A stretch of 64,000 nt of DNA from Gossypium raimondii (lineage: Eukaryota; Streptophyta; Magnoliopsida; Malvales; Malvaceae), in assembly GCF_025698545.1 (NCBI RefSeq), contig NC_068576.1:47981890-48045889 (forward strand), read 5' to 3'. This document shows positions 13,193-25,382 of the stretch, in pieces (within the stretch, counting starts at the first letter, position 1; each line of letters begins with the position of its first letter). The position numbers and the translations under genes are program-made. Below the pieces are notes generated by a model. That model was given only the letters and a program-made list of their open reading frames with translations, did not search any database and was not told where the DNA came from.

Positions 13193-13770
13193 AAAATTGG
13201 AAATATATGAATGATTTGTGTATAATTGGTCGTATGCTTAATTATAATTGATAAACGATGAAATAGAAATGATGCATATATTTGTGCAGTATTGGTCATT
13301 GTTTAAGCTCATGTGGGAAAATAAAGTTTATAATACGTGTGTGTTATATTTTTGGTATATGATTTGGCATGAAGTAATGTCGTGAATGGGTATTGAATTA
13401 ACACATGTTGGAAAGTTTGATATATGAATAAATATTGTGATCATGAAAGGGGTGGTAAGGTTTAAATTATGAAATCTTTAGTGAAATGATTTATTATATG
13501 ATTATTTCCAAAAATAATTATGTTTCAATGTACTAGTTTGCGACTATGGTTGAATGATATGTTTATATCTTGTGTGATGTGCATAGGAAACGAGTGTGGA
13601 AAGGTAATGAAATAGTAAGTTCATATGGCTGAAAATTAATGATTAAATGTTAATTTCATGAATTATATAATGTATGATGAGATATATTTATTGTTGAAAT
13701 GAGAATAAAATAAAAATGCGAAAACCGAATAAATGATCAAATTGAGCGAAATGTTGGATTTGAGTACTTC

Positions 13771-14070
13771 TGATCAGTGACAAAGTGATAAGTGGTAGCT
13801 TTAGCTACACTTATCTGATCAAGAGACAAAGTGATAAGTGGTAGCTTTAGTTACACTTATCTGATCAAAAGACAAAGTGATAAGTGGTAGCTTTATCTAC
13901 ACTTATCTGATCCAGTGACAAAGTGATAAGTGATAGCTTTAGCTACACTTATCTGATCAAGTGACAAAGTGATAAGTGGTAGCTTTAGCTACACTTATCT
14001 GATCAAGTGACAAAGTGATAAGTGGTAGCCTCGCTACACTTATCTGATCAGGGACAAGTGATAAGTGATC
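13771..14070. repeat. 46-bp tandem repeat, about 6.5 copies, each a hairpin
   Basis: Copies start at 13771, 13816, 13862, 13908, 13954, 14000 and (partial) 14045, each 45-46 bases long and each opening with TGATC. Within each copy GATAAGTGGTAGC is followed after a few bases by GCTACACTTATC, its near-perfect reverse complement (one bulged G). Copies differ from one another at only a few positions, so the array is recent or homogenised. It lies inside an LTR; similar phrases are, from memory, seen in cotton LTRs. Confidence 0.92.
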
Positions 14071-14868
14071 ATACGTAAGACCATAGTTATACTATGGCAA
14101 AGTCGAAGTGAAATACTCAATTTTCCGTAACCGTTTCCTAATTTGATTAAGGATGGTAAGTGACAAATGGGCTCAAAAGAATTAAAGTAAATGGTTAAGT
14201 GGTAGTGTATTTATACTAGGATGATGTTGTTATTTTAAAGTGACATTTTCATTGTAAAATTGAGAATTTCATAAATGTGTTATTGAATGGTATAATCAAT
14301 AAACGTTGAGTTAAATGGTAAGTATGTATTAGTGTTGAACTTAATGTCATTGAGTTGTACGTGAATTAAATGGAAATTGCTAATGATATGATTTAAATTG
14401 TGAGCATGAGAAATTGCGAATTGAATGGAATGGAAATGAAGCATTGAATTGCATGAGTATGTATCGGGTCTCGTAGGCCCTAATTATTATGATTATAATA
14501 TTTTGAGGATATATTGTGAAAAGTTATAGAAGCATGTTAATTATTTTGAAAGTTTTAATTTAGATGAAATTTTATAACTTGGTTAAATACGTTTACAAGT
14601 GTATGTGTTTTAGTAATGCCTCGTACCCTATTCCGGTGTTGGATACGTGTAAGGGGTGTTATATATTGGGCTTAGGTTAATTTTTAGTATGGGTTTAGGG
14701 CCTGTGTCTGGGTAGTTTAGGTTAAAAAGGTTTGGGCCATTTGGGCCGATGGACTTTGTAAACGGACATTAATTTATTTATTGGACTTTTTATAAAAAAA
14801 TTTATTTATTATTTGGTTTATATTTTCTATTTGTGGCTTTTGGGCTTGGGCTAAAATTGAGCCTTACA

Positions 14869-15492
14869 GCTAATATACAAAATATTGATTTGATTCGTCC
14901 AAATTCAGCCCATACAAGGATTGAGATTAATATTGGATTCTAATATCGACTGTTTGTGTAGTTGTTGCAATATAGTGTTGCCATAAGAAGTGGAACAATG
15001 TGCTACAAACACAAACTAAATAATACTAAAGTAGTTTTATGCACACGTTTGTTAAGAGGATGATGTATTATTTAAGTCGATAGTACGGCCACAATTAAAT
15101 TTTTGCTCTCAAATACCTTCCTAATGAAGGCAACAAACACTGACTACAAGAAGGAAATAAACACAAATTTGTATCAAGCAAAGTAGCTTCTATTGCCTAG
15201 ATTTGGTGCTCTCAACTGATCATGCTCTTCTTCATAGGGGCTTGTAGTCTATATTTATAAGCTTTTACATATATATATATATATATAACAAGTTACATAC
15301 CCGATCTTTACGCTTAGTGGCGCTCTTCTTTTTTTTTCCACATTTAAGTTATTATTTTTTAATTAATATATTAAAAATTGTTTTTTAAATAATTTTATAA
15401 AAAAGAAAAATGCATAATAATTAAAACCATTCATGCATTTTTTTATTTTTTATTTAATATATTATCATGTTTACTAAATTAAATTTATGCAA
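14869..15492. other. Intergenic, no gene seen
   Basis: AT-rich sequence with a (TA)n run near 15270-15288. The text around 15130-15250 has an LTR-like flavour, but no border is visible. Nothing else could be supported. Confidence 0.4.
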
Positions 15493-15906
15493 TACAATAA
15501 TTTTTTTTTTTTGCTCAGTCGATAGAAGAATGACAAAGAAAGACATTGGAAAATATCAACCTCTTTCAAAGATAAAAACATTACAAAAACTCTCAGAGTA
15601 ACCTTTCGCTTTGAAATACACTCGACCTGAGACAATCAACATCTACTCAAACCAAAACTAATATGTAGCCCACAATAATCATCTCCCAACTTTCAAAAAC
15701 GAAGGATTCCTTTTACCTGCTATTGCTAGAGCATCAACCATACTATTTCATTGCAATTGAACAACTACGAAATAAACTCAACACAGCTGATCAATACCAC
15801 AATCAATACCAATGACTAGATTCCGCAACATTCATGCCTATAATTTCTTTCCAACTACCACTCCAAAGCACACGCAAGCTAGATTACATACTAACGGTAC
15901 AATAAT
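15493..15906 (-). mobile_element. 5'-truncated LINE insertion with A-tail and 9-bp target duplication
   Basis: The element (15502-15897) is flanked by a perfect direct repeat TACAATAAT (15493-15501 and 15898-15906). On the minus strand it ends in a run of about 12 A residues next to the 15501 side. The minus-strand translation holds SMVDALAIAGKRNPSFLKVG, the end of an RNase H-like domain of plant LINE type; other stretches need frame changes or contain stops. Severe 5' truncation, an A-tail and a duplicated target are the usual products of target-primed reverse transcription. It is dead on arrival: about 0.4 kb with no intact frame. Confidence 0.82.
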
Positions 15907-16611
15907 ATTAAATAAAATAATAAATATTTAAATGTAATATATTTGATACCTATAAAAATATATTAAAATGTTTTTTAATTATTAACCGGTGCCTAATGTA
16001 TGTAGCAATAGTACGAATAGTATATTTAATATGTTAACAAATGCATTAATAATATATATATATTTTGATAAATTTAATAACAATTATTTAATGTGTACAC
16101 ATTTTATTTATTTCCTCTCCATTACTTTGACTGCAGGGGTCATTTTCTATGCTTAAATTCACAATTGTGTTTATACATTAATTTTGAAATTTATCTTTTA
16201 TTTTCAATTAAACACAATTTTTAACATAAAATCCATTCTTTTCATATTGTTTTTAATTCATTTTCTATTTTGTATTAAACACAATTTTTATTTTTATTTA
16301 TTTTTCATACTATTAATGTGGGTAGAGCTAATGATATGCGGTGTTTCGTATTTGATAGTTGAAAAGGCCCTCAATGATATCAACTTGGATGCAGTAGAGA
16401 TAAAAAAAAAAAAAAAAACCAACAATGGCTTTTACGAATGTCATTAGTCTAATTACATTGGTGTTGTATTGCCTAGTTATTTCTTTTGTTTTGAGGGTGT
16501 TGTTTCATATAACACTTTATTCACTTGCCAACCAAAAAAAAAACACACCTCCCCACAGGTAATTCATTTCCTAATCAACATATTATTTCTCTTTTATAAT
16601 CTCTTTATTCT
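15907..16611. other. Intergenic AT-rich DNA
   Basis: Two small open frames (16184-16447 and 16469-16684) are low-complexity F/I/L-rich translations of T-rich DNA and are not credible genes. No other feature was seen. Confidence 0.5.
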
Positions 16612-17520
16612 TGTAACAACCCGATCTTTCATTGGTGTTAGTAATTATAGTTTCAAATTTTATTTTCATAAATTGTGTTTGTGAATATTAATATTTAATT
16701 TTTACGAGACTGGTATAGAAGTATATTAAAATTTGGTCTAATAATTTTGTTTAATTGATATATAGTTAAGTAAGGTACAAGTGTAATGATCTTAAAGTAA
16801 GCGGTGTTGAAATACGGTTTGGGAACCCCATTTTCTGATGATTAAGTCTGTAGTATAAAGTTTAATTAAAGTTTGGTCTTTTAATTTTATCAATCGGATG
16901 GTTAATTAAGGTATAATGACTAAATTATAAAATTGGTAAAAGTTAATCGCTATATATTTTAATTGCTAAATGAATAATAGTCATTTTATATGTTAGTGCA
17001 CGGTTGGTTGGAGGTTTTGTTAAAATAAAATTAAAAATTTTATAATTAAAGAATAAAAGAAACATAAAACATAAATAAATAAAAAAAGTCACCAATCTTT
17101 ATATTTCTTCTCTTGTACTGATTGTAAGAAGAAGGAGGAGAAGCCATTGTTTGGCTTGAAGGAATTTGGCCCTTACATGTAAGTAAATTAAAAGTTCGTT
17201 TTTTTTGTAAATTTTATGTTTTTTGAGATCGTTGAAGTTCGGTTTATTTAATTTGTGTGTTATTTTTCAAAATTGTTAAAGTTTCTAAATATTGTTAATG
17301 ATGAATGATTGACCAAATTGGTGTTATTTGGTTAGATTTAATGCTTAGATATGAAAAAAGATTGGTTTTTAAAATAAAAATTGTTAGTTTTAAACATAGA
17401 GACTAAATTATAAATATTTTGAAATTTATATGAAATTTATGTGAATATAGATATAAGAGAGATGTAAAAGGGATGGAATTGAGATCGGTTTCAAAATCAA
17501 AGCTCAAATGTGAAAGTTAT

Positions 17521-18390
17521 TGTAACAACCCGGTTTTGACTCTAATCGGAATAGTGGTTTCGGGACCACACATCCGAGTCTAAAAAATATTTTAGTATTT
17601 TATTTGGTGTTTATTATGTGTGAATTTGCATGTGTGGAAGTTTCGTGAATTAATATTATGGTTTGAGTGCTTAATTAAAGAAAAAGGAGTTGATCGCGTA
17701 AAAAAATAAAAAGGCTAGTTAATGTGTAAAGTGTTAAATTGCTAATGCCTTTTTAATATGGAGTCCTTAATAGGTTATTAGCCCACTATTAAGTAAGTGG
17801 GTGGTATTGGTCAAGAATGACCTTGTATTATAAGGTATATAAATTTATAAACAAAGGTTAAATAAGTAAACTAGTAATATGTTAATATATGTTAAATTAT
17901 ATCAAAATATAATTCATTATTCTTCATCTTCTTATGACCGAAACTAAAGAAAACAAAAAGAGAGAAAATCATAAGCTAGGTTCGGCCAATTTACAAGCTT
18001 AATTTAAGATCGAGAAACGAAGAAAACGGAATTGGATCGGGGGAAGTCAAAAGTAGTCGAGTAGTCGACTGTGTTCGTCGATATTCGAGATTTTGGAATC
18101 GTGTTACGAGCTCGGGGATCATCAACAAGCCTATCACACTATCGACTGTTTTCTTCGGTATTTTACTAAGTTAAATTTTGAGCTTATGGCATGTATAGTC
18201 TGGATAAAATAATTGATTTTGGAACTTGTATGTATATAGCCATGCGAAAAATGGCTTGTCTTTAATCATTAGTATTTGTTTTGGTTTTTGTCTTATGGGT
18301 TCTTGATTAAGTGTTTAATTTTATAATTTTGGCTATGGCTTATTTATATGTAATATACGGTAGCTATGTTTTGTTGATAATATGGTGAAT

Positions 18391-18444
<54 letters not shown>

Positions 18445-19375
18445 GAGTGGAATGTATGGAATTGGTAATTAATTGAGTTGCATGTTTATAAATTTTGGAA
18501 GTGTAGGATAACTTGATTCGGGTTGTATTGATAATATGTTTGGGTGAATCTTGGTTATACTGAGTTCGGTTTTTTTTTTTTTTTAAAAAGAAAATAAAAT
18601 GGGTTATCCATGATCATTTTGTTTAAGTTGAGTTTATGTGATTTTGAATGGATATTTGATGTGTATAATTTTATATTTGAAATTGATTATATTGGAGCAT
18701 GAATTGAGCTTGCAATCGAATGAATTATTAAGGTGATATTTAATTATGAGTTTTGACATGTTAGTTGAATTTTAATTATGCTATGTAATAATTAGGTATT
18801 TAGAAATATCGTAAATTCATGTGGTGCTTTTAAAATATGTTTGGTTTGAAAATATAAGTGATTATATGATTCGCTTGATGTTCATATTTAAATTGATAAG
18901 TATGCGAATTGATGAATGTCAATAAAGTATAAATATGTTATAGGTAATGTGTTATAATGACCGAACATGTATTTCTTAGCCTGGTGATGATATTGAAATA
19001 TGGTTATTTGGAAATGGCTCATTAGGAGTTCAGGCGTAAGCTTTGTTCTTTCATAATGATGCATATTTGTCTTTTAAATGAGTTTAAATAGGTTAGTCGA
19101 ATAGAGTACATGGTAACTGGCAAGGTGTGAATATAAATTGATGTGAACAGCTGAACATAAGGAATTTAATTACTCAGGAATTTTTATTGAATCAATGTGA
19201 TAATTCATAATTCTTACTTAAGATTTTAATGTACATTTTCTTGTATGGCTTTGTGACATGTTTGTTTAAATATAATTACGATTATATGCAATTCAGAATT
19301 GTTTGAAAGTTATATCTTATTTAGTAATGCATCGTAACCCTAATCCGACGACGGATAAGGGTTAGAGGTGTTACA
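17521..19375 (+). mobile_element. Solo LTR (Gypsy style), 1855 bp
   Basis: Starts TGTAACAACCCGG and ends GGTGTTACA, so it has TG...CA ends and a TGTAACA/TGTTACA terminal inverted pair. Flanks are GTTAT (17516-17520) and ATTAT (19376-19380), a 4/5 match to a 5-bp target duplication with one change. There is no internal gag-pol and no second copy of the LTR, hence a solo LTR left by recombination. It contains a (TA)n run at 18393-18444. Confidence 0.75.
18393..18444. repeat. (TA)n microsatellite
   Basis: About 25 uninterrupted TA units inside the solo LTR; likely length-polymorphic. Confidence 0.9.
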
Positions 19376-20100
19376 ATTATGTCGATTTCGATTTTAGGAA
19401 CTAAATCAAATAAAATGCAAAAATTTAGAGGACATTTGAATAATAAAATTGAACTGATACATGTATAAAATATGATGATATAAGATGTGTAATTTATAAA
19501 TTGAATAGAATAATTGTATAGATAAAAAATTGAATCAAATCAAAAATAATCGAGGAAAAGATAAAATTGTCGGATAGTCCTTAAAGATTCAACTTGTTTG
19601 TTGATTTAACCAGATCAATTCATATGGTGGTTATATATATTTATAATTTATAATTTATTTTGAATTATGAAATTGATTTGTATGTTTGTAATTTGAATTG
19701 TTTGCAATTTGGTACAAAAGGTGTGATATGAATTAAATCGTAAAGGAATGATCAATTTAATATGATGAATCTCAATTTGAGATGTTTGATGAATTTATAT
19801 TTTATTATGACTGGCCGAATAGTATTAGTATGAATTTGATTGGTTATTGAAATAGAGGACTAAATTGAATAATTTATAAAATATGTATGATCTCGTAATT
19901 GAATGTGATTTGGGTAGAACTTGATATTATACTATTATTGAAATATTATTTGTAGCTAAAAACAACGCATGATTGTCAAAAGGGAAAGGGAAGGCAAGAG
20001 TCGACGACATATGACGCGAGCTTCCAGTTTGTATTTCTATAACTCGAAACTAATTATAATGAATGTATATTCATGATATATTGTATTATATAGTATTAAG

Positions 20101-20699
20101 GTAAGCTATTAATAGAAATTGAATTGAGAAGGATGGATATGAATGGATATAATATATAAAACAGCATGTGCCTATATTCTAAAAGATCACATGATGATTA
20201 CCGAAACCACAATCCTTAAACTTGGACTTATCAAGCACTCACCAAAATATTTAACAATTCCACTAAATTAGTCCCAGAAGCCAATCCCATGATAAAAAGA
20301 CATCATCGACCTTTTCCCAAACAAATCACAAAAGTGATTGTGCTTGGAATGACGTCAAAGGCGTAAAATAAGTTTCAAGAAAATTGAGACCCGTCAATCT
20401 TCTATATAAATTTATAATTTCTCAATCCATAAAAAATAATTTGCTTACCACCACCACCAACCATGTTCCTAAAATTGAATAACACCGTCAGCACAACCAT
20501 CTCGCCAAATTCACACGTCAAACCAGCTCTCTCAATATTCTTCCTCCAATGTTTTCAGAATCACCATATGGAAGAGATTCATTTCACTATACTTTGAACT
20601 TTTCTCTTCAAAAACCCTATACTTTAATACTTTATTGTTTTTGAGACACTTTAAACTTATCAATGCTAACAATATTCATTTGTTAAGTACTATTTATCA
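20101..20699. other. Intergenic, no gene seen
   Basis: Mixed-composition DNA. An ACCACCACCACC run is at about 20449-20460. Open frames are short and no splice pattern or motif is recognisable. Confidence 0.35.
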
Positions 20700-21195
20700 T
20701 GATAAATCTTAATTTTGGTCACTAAATTATGATTACGTTTTCGTTTTGGACACTTAGAGTTTTTATTTAAGTTACCAAACTATTCAAAAGTTTTTATTTA
20801 AGTTAATAAACTGTTAAGGTTCTTTTTTTTAAGTTCTGTCAGCAAGCTCTAAGCAACGATTCAACGTGGATCAATACCTATTGATGAGTAGAATAACATA
20901 CCTTAAACTCAAGTTGATCTGATAGTCAATGTTGAATATCGAAGAAAAAAGTTGTTTGAATTTTGGTTTGTAGATTCATGACGTCCAAAACTGTTTCATG
21001 AAAATAAAAACTAAATTGTAGAAGAAAATGAGAAAGGGAGCTTTCGATTAGTGTAGTAAGTGCGAACAAAAAAGGACATATAGCATCGATTTTAATAACC
21101 CAATAACTTAAATGAAAACTTTTGAATAGTTCAATGATCAATTTGTAATCTTTTTTAGTTAAGTGATAAAAAAATAATTTAATGATATAATATAC
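20700..21195. mobile_element. Inverted-repeat element (MITE-like)
   Basis: ACTATTCAAAAGTTTTTATT (followed by TAAGTT) near 20789 is mirrored by AACTTAAATGAAAACTTTTG (followed by AATAGTT) near 21108. The flanking TTGGTCACTAAATTATGATT-type text recurs inverted at the far end. The arms are degenerate and borders are approximate. A 71-codon minus frame at 20926-21141 lies over the right arm and is not a credible gene. Confidence 0.45.
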
Positions 21196-21899
21196 CTAAT
21201 TTTAAATTATATATAAATGTAAAACAAATTAAATGATAATTGATTTAAAATCATTTATATTATTAATAATTGTTATATTCAATTGTATGGTTGAAACAGA
21301 TAAAACACCTCTTTTATACGAAAAGAAAAAATCCAATATGATTTTAATTTTATCTACCACTTTTATAAAATAAAAAAATTATCTTTTTAAGTGTAAAGGT
21401 TTTTTTTTTCTACATTTAAGTCCACCGTTCAAATGGACAAAAATTTAATTATAAAAATTATTTAAATTGAATATAATTAAATAAGGGATAACTATTAAAT
21501 TTATATATGAATTTTATTTAGTGAATTATATATATGAAATTTGAATTGTGATTTACATACATAAAATTTTGATTTTAATTTAATTGTATATATTTAATTG
21601 AATACATATATTTATTTTCATATTAAATTTATATACTTGTATGAATATATAATATATCAATATAAAATTATGCTAATTCGATAATATTATAAATCATTTA
21701 TAAAAATTGAAGCAAATTAAAATTTAATAAACAAAAATACACTAATACATGTTAAATTAAAATTAAATATATAATATTAATATTTATCCCATTACTAATT
21801 AAATCAAAATTAAAACCTGTGTTGGAGTCGTAGGCTGTGAATATTTATTTCATGATAAATAAAAATTTTCTGAGACAAACAAACTAAATCGAATAAAAT

Positions 21900-22525
21900 T
21901 TTTTGTTATTCAGATTCTTTCTTCTTTTCGATCGCTTTCTGATTTCCTCTGCTACTTTTCTCTCCACTCATCCCTTCCAATTTTCACACTCTTTTCCTCT
22001 CTTTTTTTTTTCATTTTTATTATATAAATAAATTTCAATTGATCAATTATATCAAGTTGAAACCCTAAACTCTTCAAATTTTCTGGTTGCTTATCTCCTC
22101 GTTCAGCATTAACCTCCTGGTAATTTTTTCCTTTATTATTTTGAAGGCTTTCATTTATTTAAGTTTATTTAAGTAGATCCAGGAGGAATATGTCTAAACT
22201 TTATGTTTTCTGGATGGAAAAGTTCTAAGCTTTTGGATAATGTCCATTTCTTTTTCTTGTTTTTGATTATTTCTTTGGTGTTATGTTGAATTTGAGTAGG
22301 GTTTATTTTAGGCTGAGAACTTGAAATTTAAAGAAAATGATCAGGGTGCTTGATATGTTGGGTGAAAAAATTTGTTCTTTTAGATTTAATTAGAATATGA
22401 AATGAAAGAAGAGGAAGCACTTACTTGTATTATTTTAAATTAAACAATAACCAATTGGGTGGTGAAAGCTCATTGCTTGATATTGTTGTTGTTGTTGTTG
22501 GTGGTGTGTATGTGTGTGTGTGTAG
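21900..22525 (+). promoter_or_regulatory. 5' UTR exon and leader intron of the UBC gene
   Basis: A pyrimidine-rich leader (about 21910-22119) ends at CTCCTG|GTAATT. The leader intron runs 22120-22525 and ends TGTGTGTAG, with (GTT)n and (TG)n runs just before its acceptor. The next exon opens nine bases before the ATG. Leader introns are common in plant ubiquitin-system genes and often raise expression. Confidence 0.7.
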
Positions 22526-22534
22526 GTGGTGACA

Positions 22535-25382
22535 ATGTCAACTCCTGCAAGGAAGAGGCTAATGAGAGATTTTAAGAGGTTGCAACAAGACCCGCCTGCC
22601 GGTATCAGTGGAGCACCTCAAGACAACAATATTATGCTTTGGAATGCAGTTATATTTGGGTCAGTTTGGAACAAAAAGGGATCCTTTTTTTTTTTTTTTT
22701 TTACTTTCATGTTTTAGGATATTTGCTTTACCTCTTTTCAGTATATTAAGTATGGTTCAATAAGCTATTCTGGTTTCTTTTCTGGTTGGGATTGCAGTCC
22801 AGATGATACTCCATGGGATGGAGGTGAGCAACTCTGATGCCCAAACTCTTATTCAAATAGGATATTCTGTGCTTTCTATTCACTTCTCAGTTGCTACAGA
22901 TTAATGTATATGTAGGATCTCATATTGTTTGTTACACATCCTTTTAGGTGACTTCATGTTCTTTTTTCCCCTTTGTCAACATAATAACCATTTTATCTCT
23001 GTTTTTGACTGAAACTATAGCATATACTTATTTCTTATTAGAGAGATGGATTTTTGTGCAAAATCATGTAGTTTAATTTTCTGGGCTCTGATTGTCACTG
23101 CATCGTATGATGCTCTGACGTGGTATGAACTTTAGACAAGGTTATGCGTTCAACAGTAACAGAGTCCATTTTGAGGAGTCAAATATGTGTCTTGACAGAG
23201 CCACATAGCAGTTCGTTTGTGGTTATTCTGAGTTTTCTTTTACTATTGCCTTTGTCGTGTGTCCTTGGCCTAAGCTTTCAAAATTTTCTCAGTAATATGT
23301 GTGCCATTGCCATAGCTTTCTAATGCATGCTCTATTAAGATTGGTCCATGCTCTAGATAGCCCTATGGTAGTTGGCATTAGAAATCCTAGTTGTGACTGA
23401 GTCATTATTAAAATAACTAGAAGGTTTAATTCCTGCAAGCTTCTATGTGGATGTTTATTCTGAGTGTTTGCAGGACCCTGTCTGTTTTCCAAACTAAAAG
23501 TAATGATGTTACGATGAATGTACACGTATTGAGATGTATTCGTGTTCACAGTTTTATTGGAGTGCTGTTTCTGCCATGGCTATAAGACTGCTTGTAAGGG
23601 GGACTCTCTCTCACTAGTCTTGATATGAAATAGGAGGCAATAGTTTGATAATGGAAAAGGGATAATGTTTGTTAAATAAGCATTTCCTTGTTAAATTTTC
23701 ATCCACCAACCTCCAGGGTCCAAAATAATGGATCAAATCAACAGTTGGTGGTGGTTTAGTAGGAAGATGGAATGTGTTAGTCTCTTATGTTAATATACAC
23801 CTAGTGGAGAGGCCTTTCCCTTTATGAGAATAAGTATAATAACTTCAAATTTCTAGTTGGAGAAGTCTGTATGACTTGCTTGCTCATATCAGATTAAATA
23901 ACCCTATGAAGCTTTGACATGGTTCCACTGATGTCTGTGCTGGATATATGCCTGTGTCAGATAAATGTCCGACATGGCGCAGCCAAATGCATATTGGACA
24001 TTGCTAGATACCCCCAGGAAGAAAATTAGAAGATATTTGATATCTTTTGACACTTCAAATTTAACACTCTTTTGACCATTGTGAAGTGACTTGTTTTTGA
24101 GTTATTCAGGTACGTTCAAGTTGACACTTCAATTCACTGAAGATTATCCCAACAAACCCCCAACAGTGAGATTTATCTCCCGGATGTTTCATCCAAACAG
24201 TAAGTTACAACTGTGTTGCTTTAACTCTTCATTTTCTTTGTAGTACCTGAGATATCTGGGTATGGAGGTATGATCCTCAATTATATGAGAAAACTTAGAA
24301 AAGTCTGAGCATATCTATTTTTGGAAGACATCCATATATCTAACACTCAATCCCCAGCCTGAGTATTGGTCAGTCTTCTCTCACAATCTGTATTATTCCA
24401 TCTACGGATTCAGACTTAAAATCTTTTGAATCTTTTCAGTTTATGCCGATGGAAGTATTTGTCTGGACATTTTACAGAACCAATGGAGTCCTATATATGA
24501 TGTAGCAGCTATTCTCACATCCATCCAGGTACAGTAGAAACCTTTTTACAGTATGGATATAGTTGTTACTTGTCTATTATTATGAGACTATTGACAAGAA
24601 TTGTTGCTACATACATCATATCAATGATCGGAAATTTTATTCAAGGAGGAGCCTGCCACCTTCCTATTCTTATTTCTAGATTTAGTAAGGAAACTTTGAT
24701 GAAATTTGCTTACATATGTCCGTATGTTTAGATGAGAGAAAAACTTGGAGAATTAAATTGTTCATATCATAGGATACATGAAATTTTAACTGCAAATAAT
24801 GAGTGTTCTTCTAGGATTGATTTATCTATTGTTGAAAGGTTCATCATTTGCAATCATATTTTCAAGTTTACTTCAGCTGCTGCACTCAATCCCTATTTTG
24901 ATTAATTATTTTTTGAGTAAAACCTACGTTAGGTAATTCTGTTAGATTCTTCAGAGTTTGAAGCATCCAACAGTGCAGAAATGATTGTTTTCACTAGCCC
25001 TAAAATTCTTCTTTCATCCTAGATTGCATTTTTATTTAATAGATATCTCATATATACACACCTATGCGGAAATGATTGTTTGAACTGGTGATCCTGAATT
25101 AGAGATTCAATATTTTATTTAAACCGTTAAGCTTAGAACAAAATATTGGTTACTTGTTTTTTTTCATTTAGGCTCATTTTAAAAAGATAAGTTGTGTGTG
25201 TGATCATGTGATTATGTGATTAAATGATTTTAACTATCATTCCATTGATGCAGTCATTGTTGTGTGATCCAAACCCAAACTCACCTGCAAACTCAGAAGC
25301 TGCTAGGATGTTTAGTGAGAACAAGCGTGAGTACAACCGAAGAGTAAGGGAGATTGTGGAGCAGAGCTGGACAGCGGACTAA
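22535..25382 (+). CDS. UBC2: Ubiquitin-conjugating enzyme E2, RAD6/UBC2 type
   Basis: E2 enzyme that takes activated ubiquitin from E1 as a thioester and passes it to substrates with an E3; RAD6 homologues monoubiquitinate histone H2B with HUB/BRE1 ligases. Coding exons: 22535-22659, 22798-22823, 24110-24199, 24440-24528 and 25254-25382, summing to 459 nt (152 aa plus stop), the exact length of plant UBC1/2/3. The UBC fold is complete: N-terminal [20 protein letters not shown], an HPN triad in MFHPNIYADG, catalytic Cys88 in [13 protein letters not shown], and the conserved C-terminal VEQSWTAD. Intron phases are consistent throughout and intron 2 is long (22824-24109). The ATG at 22535 is the family start; a GTG upstream in frame is only leader. 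It is essentially identical in form to Arabidopsis UBC2. Nothing is broken. Confidence 0.97.

Larger units (their letters stand above)
12490..14663 (+). mobile_element. Nested plus-strand LTR with internal tandem hairpin repeats
   Basis: Inserted in the minus-strand LTR. Its right end (GCCTCGTACCCTATTCCGGT, then GTTGGATACG...GGGGTGTTATA) closely parallels the right end of the solo LTR at 17521-19375 (ATCGTAACCCTAATCCGACG...GGTGTTACA), which fixes orientation and the end near 14663. The left border at about 12490 is approximate because no TGTAAC start was found. The interior has only noise frames. It carries the 46-bp repeat array at 13771-14070. Confidence 0.5.
10041..14868 (-). mobile_element. 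Long Gypsy-style LTR on the minus strand, interrupted by a nested LTR
   Basis: On the minus strand the sequence starts TGTAAGGCTCAATTTTAGCC at 14868 and runs down to about 10041. The start parallels TGTAAGACCCAATTTCTGCC at 62873 on the plus strand. Both share the same internal layout: a GGCCCA-rich leader, then a GC-rich segment with 'AAACG(A)(C/T)G(C/T)CGTTT' palindromes and 'GGATCC' near 'GACCCG' (11.8-12.25 kb here, 63.6-63.93 kb there). The distal part (10.1-10.3 kb) has the GGTGGCGACTCC phrase found at the LTR/leader junction of cotton Gypsy elements. No gag or pol frame was found, so this is a solo or partial LTR. 12.49-14.66 kb is a separate insertion. Confidence 0.6.
16612..20100 (+). 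mobile_element. LTR-like element split by a solo LTR
   Basis: TGTAACAACCCGATC at 16612 matches the start of the solo LTR at 17521 (TGTAACAACCCGG), so it reads as the left end of a related LTR. Its sequence seems to continue on the other side of the inserted LTR (19376 onward). The right border is not clear; GGCAAGAGTCGACGACATAT near 19993 may be near it. No coding frame is present. Confidence 0.4.

Noticed and set aside
13771..14070. Regularly spaced repeats resembling a CRISPR array
   Set aside because: Repeats are contiguous 46-bp tandem units with no unique spacers, lie in an LTR in a plant genome, and no cas gene is present.
16184..16684. Two open frames of 87 and 71 codons
   Set aside because: F/I/L-rich translation of T-rich intergenic DNA with no promoter or homology pattern.
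22526..22534. GTG start giving a three-residue longer UBC
   Set aside because: The exon begins at 22526 after TGTAG, GTG starts are not expected here, and the ATG at 22535 gives the exact 152-aa family length.
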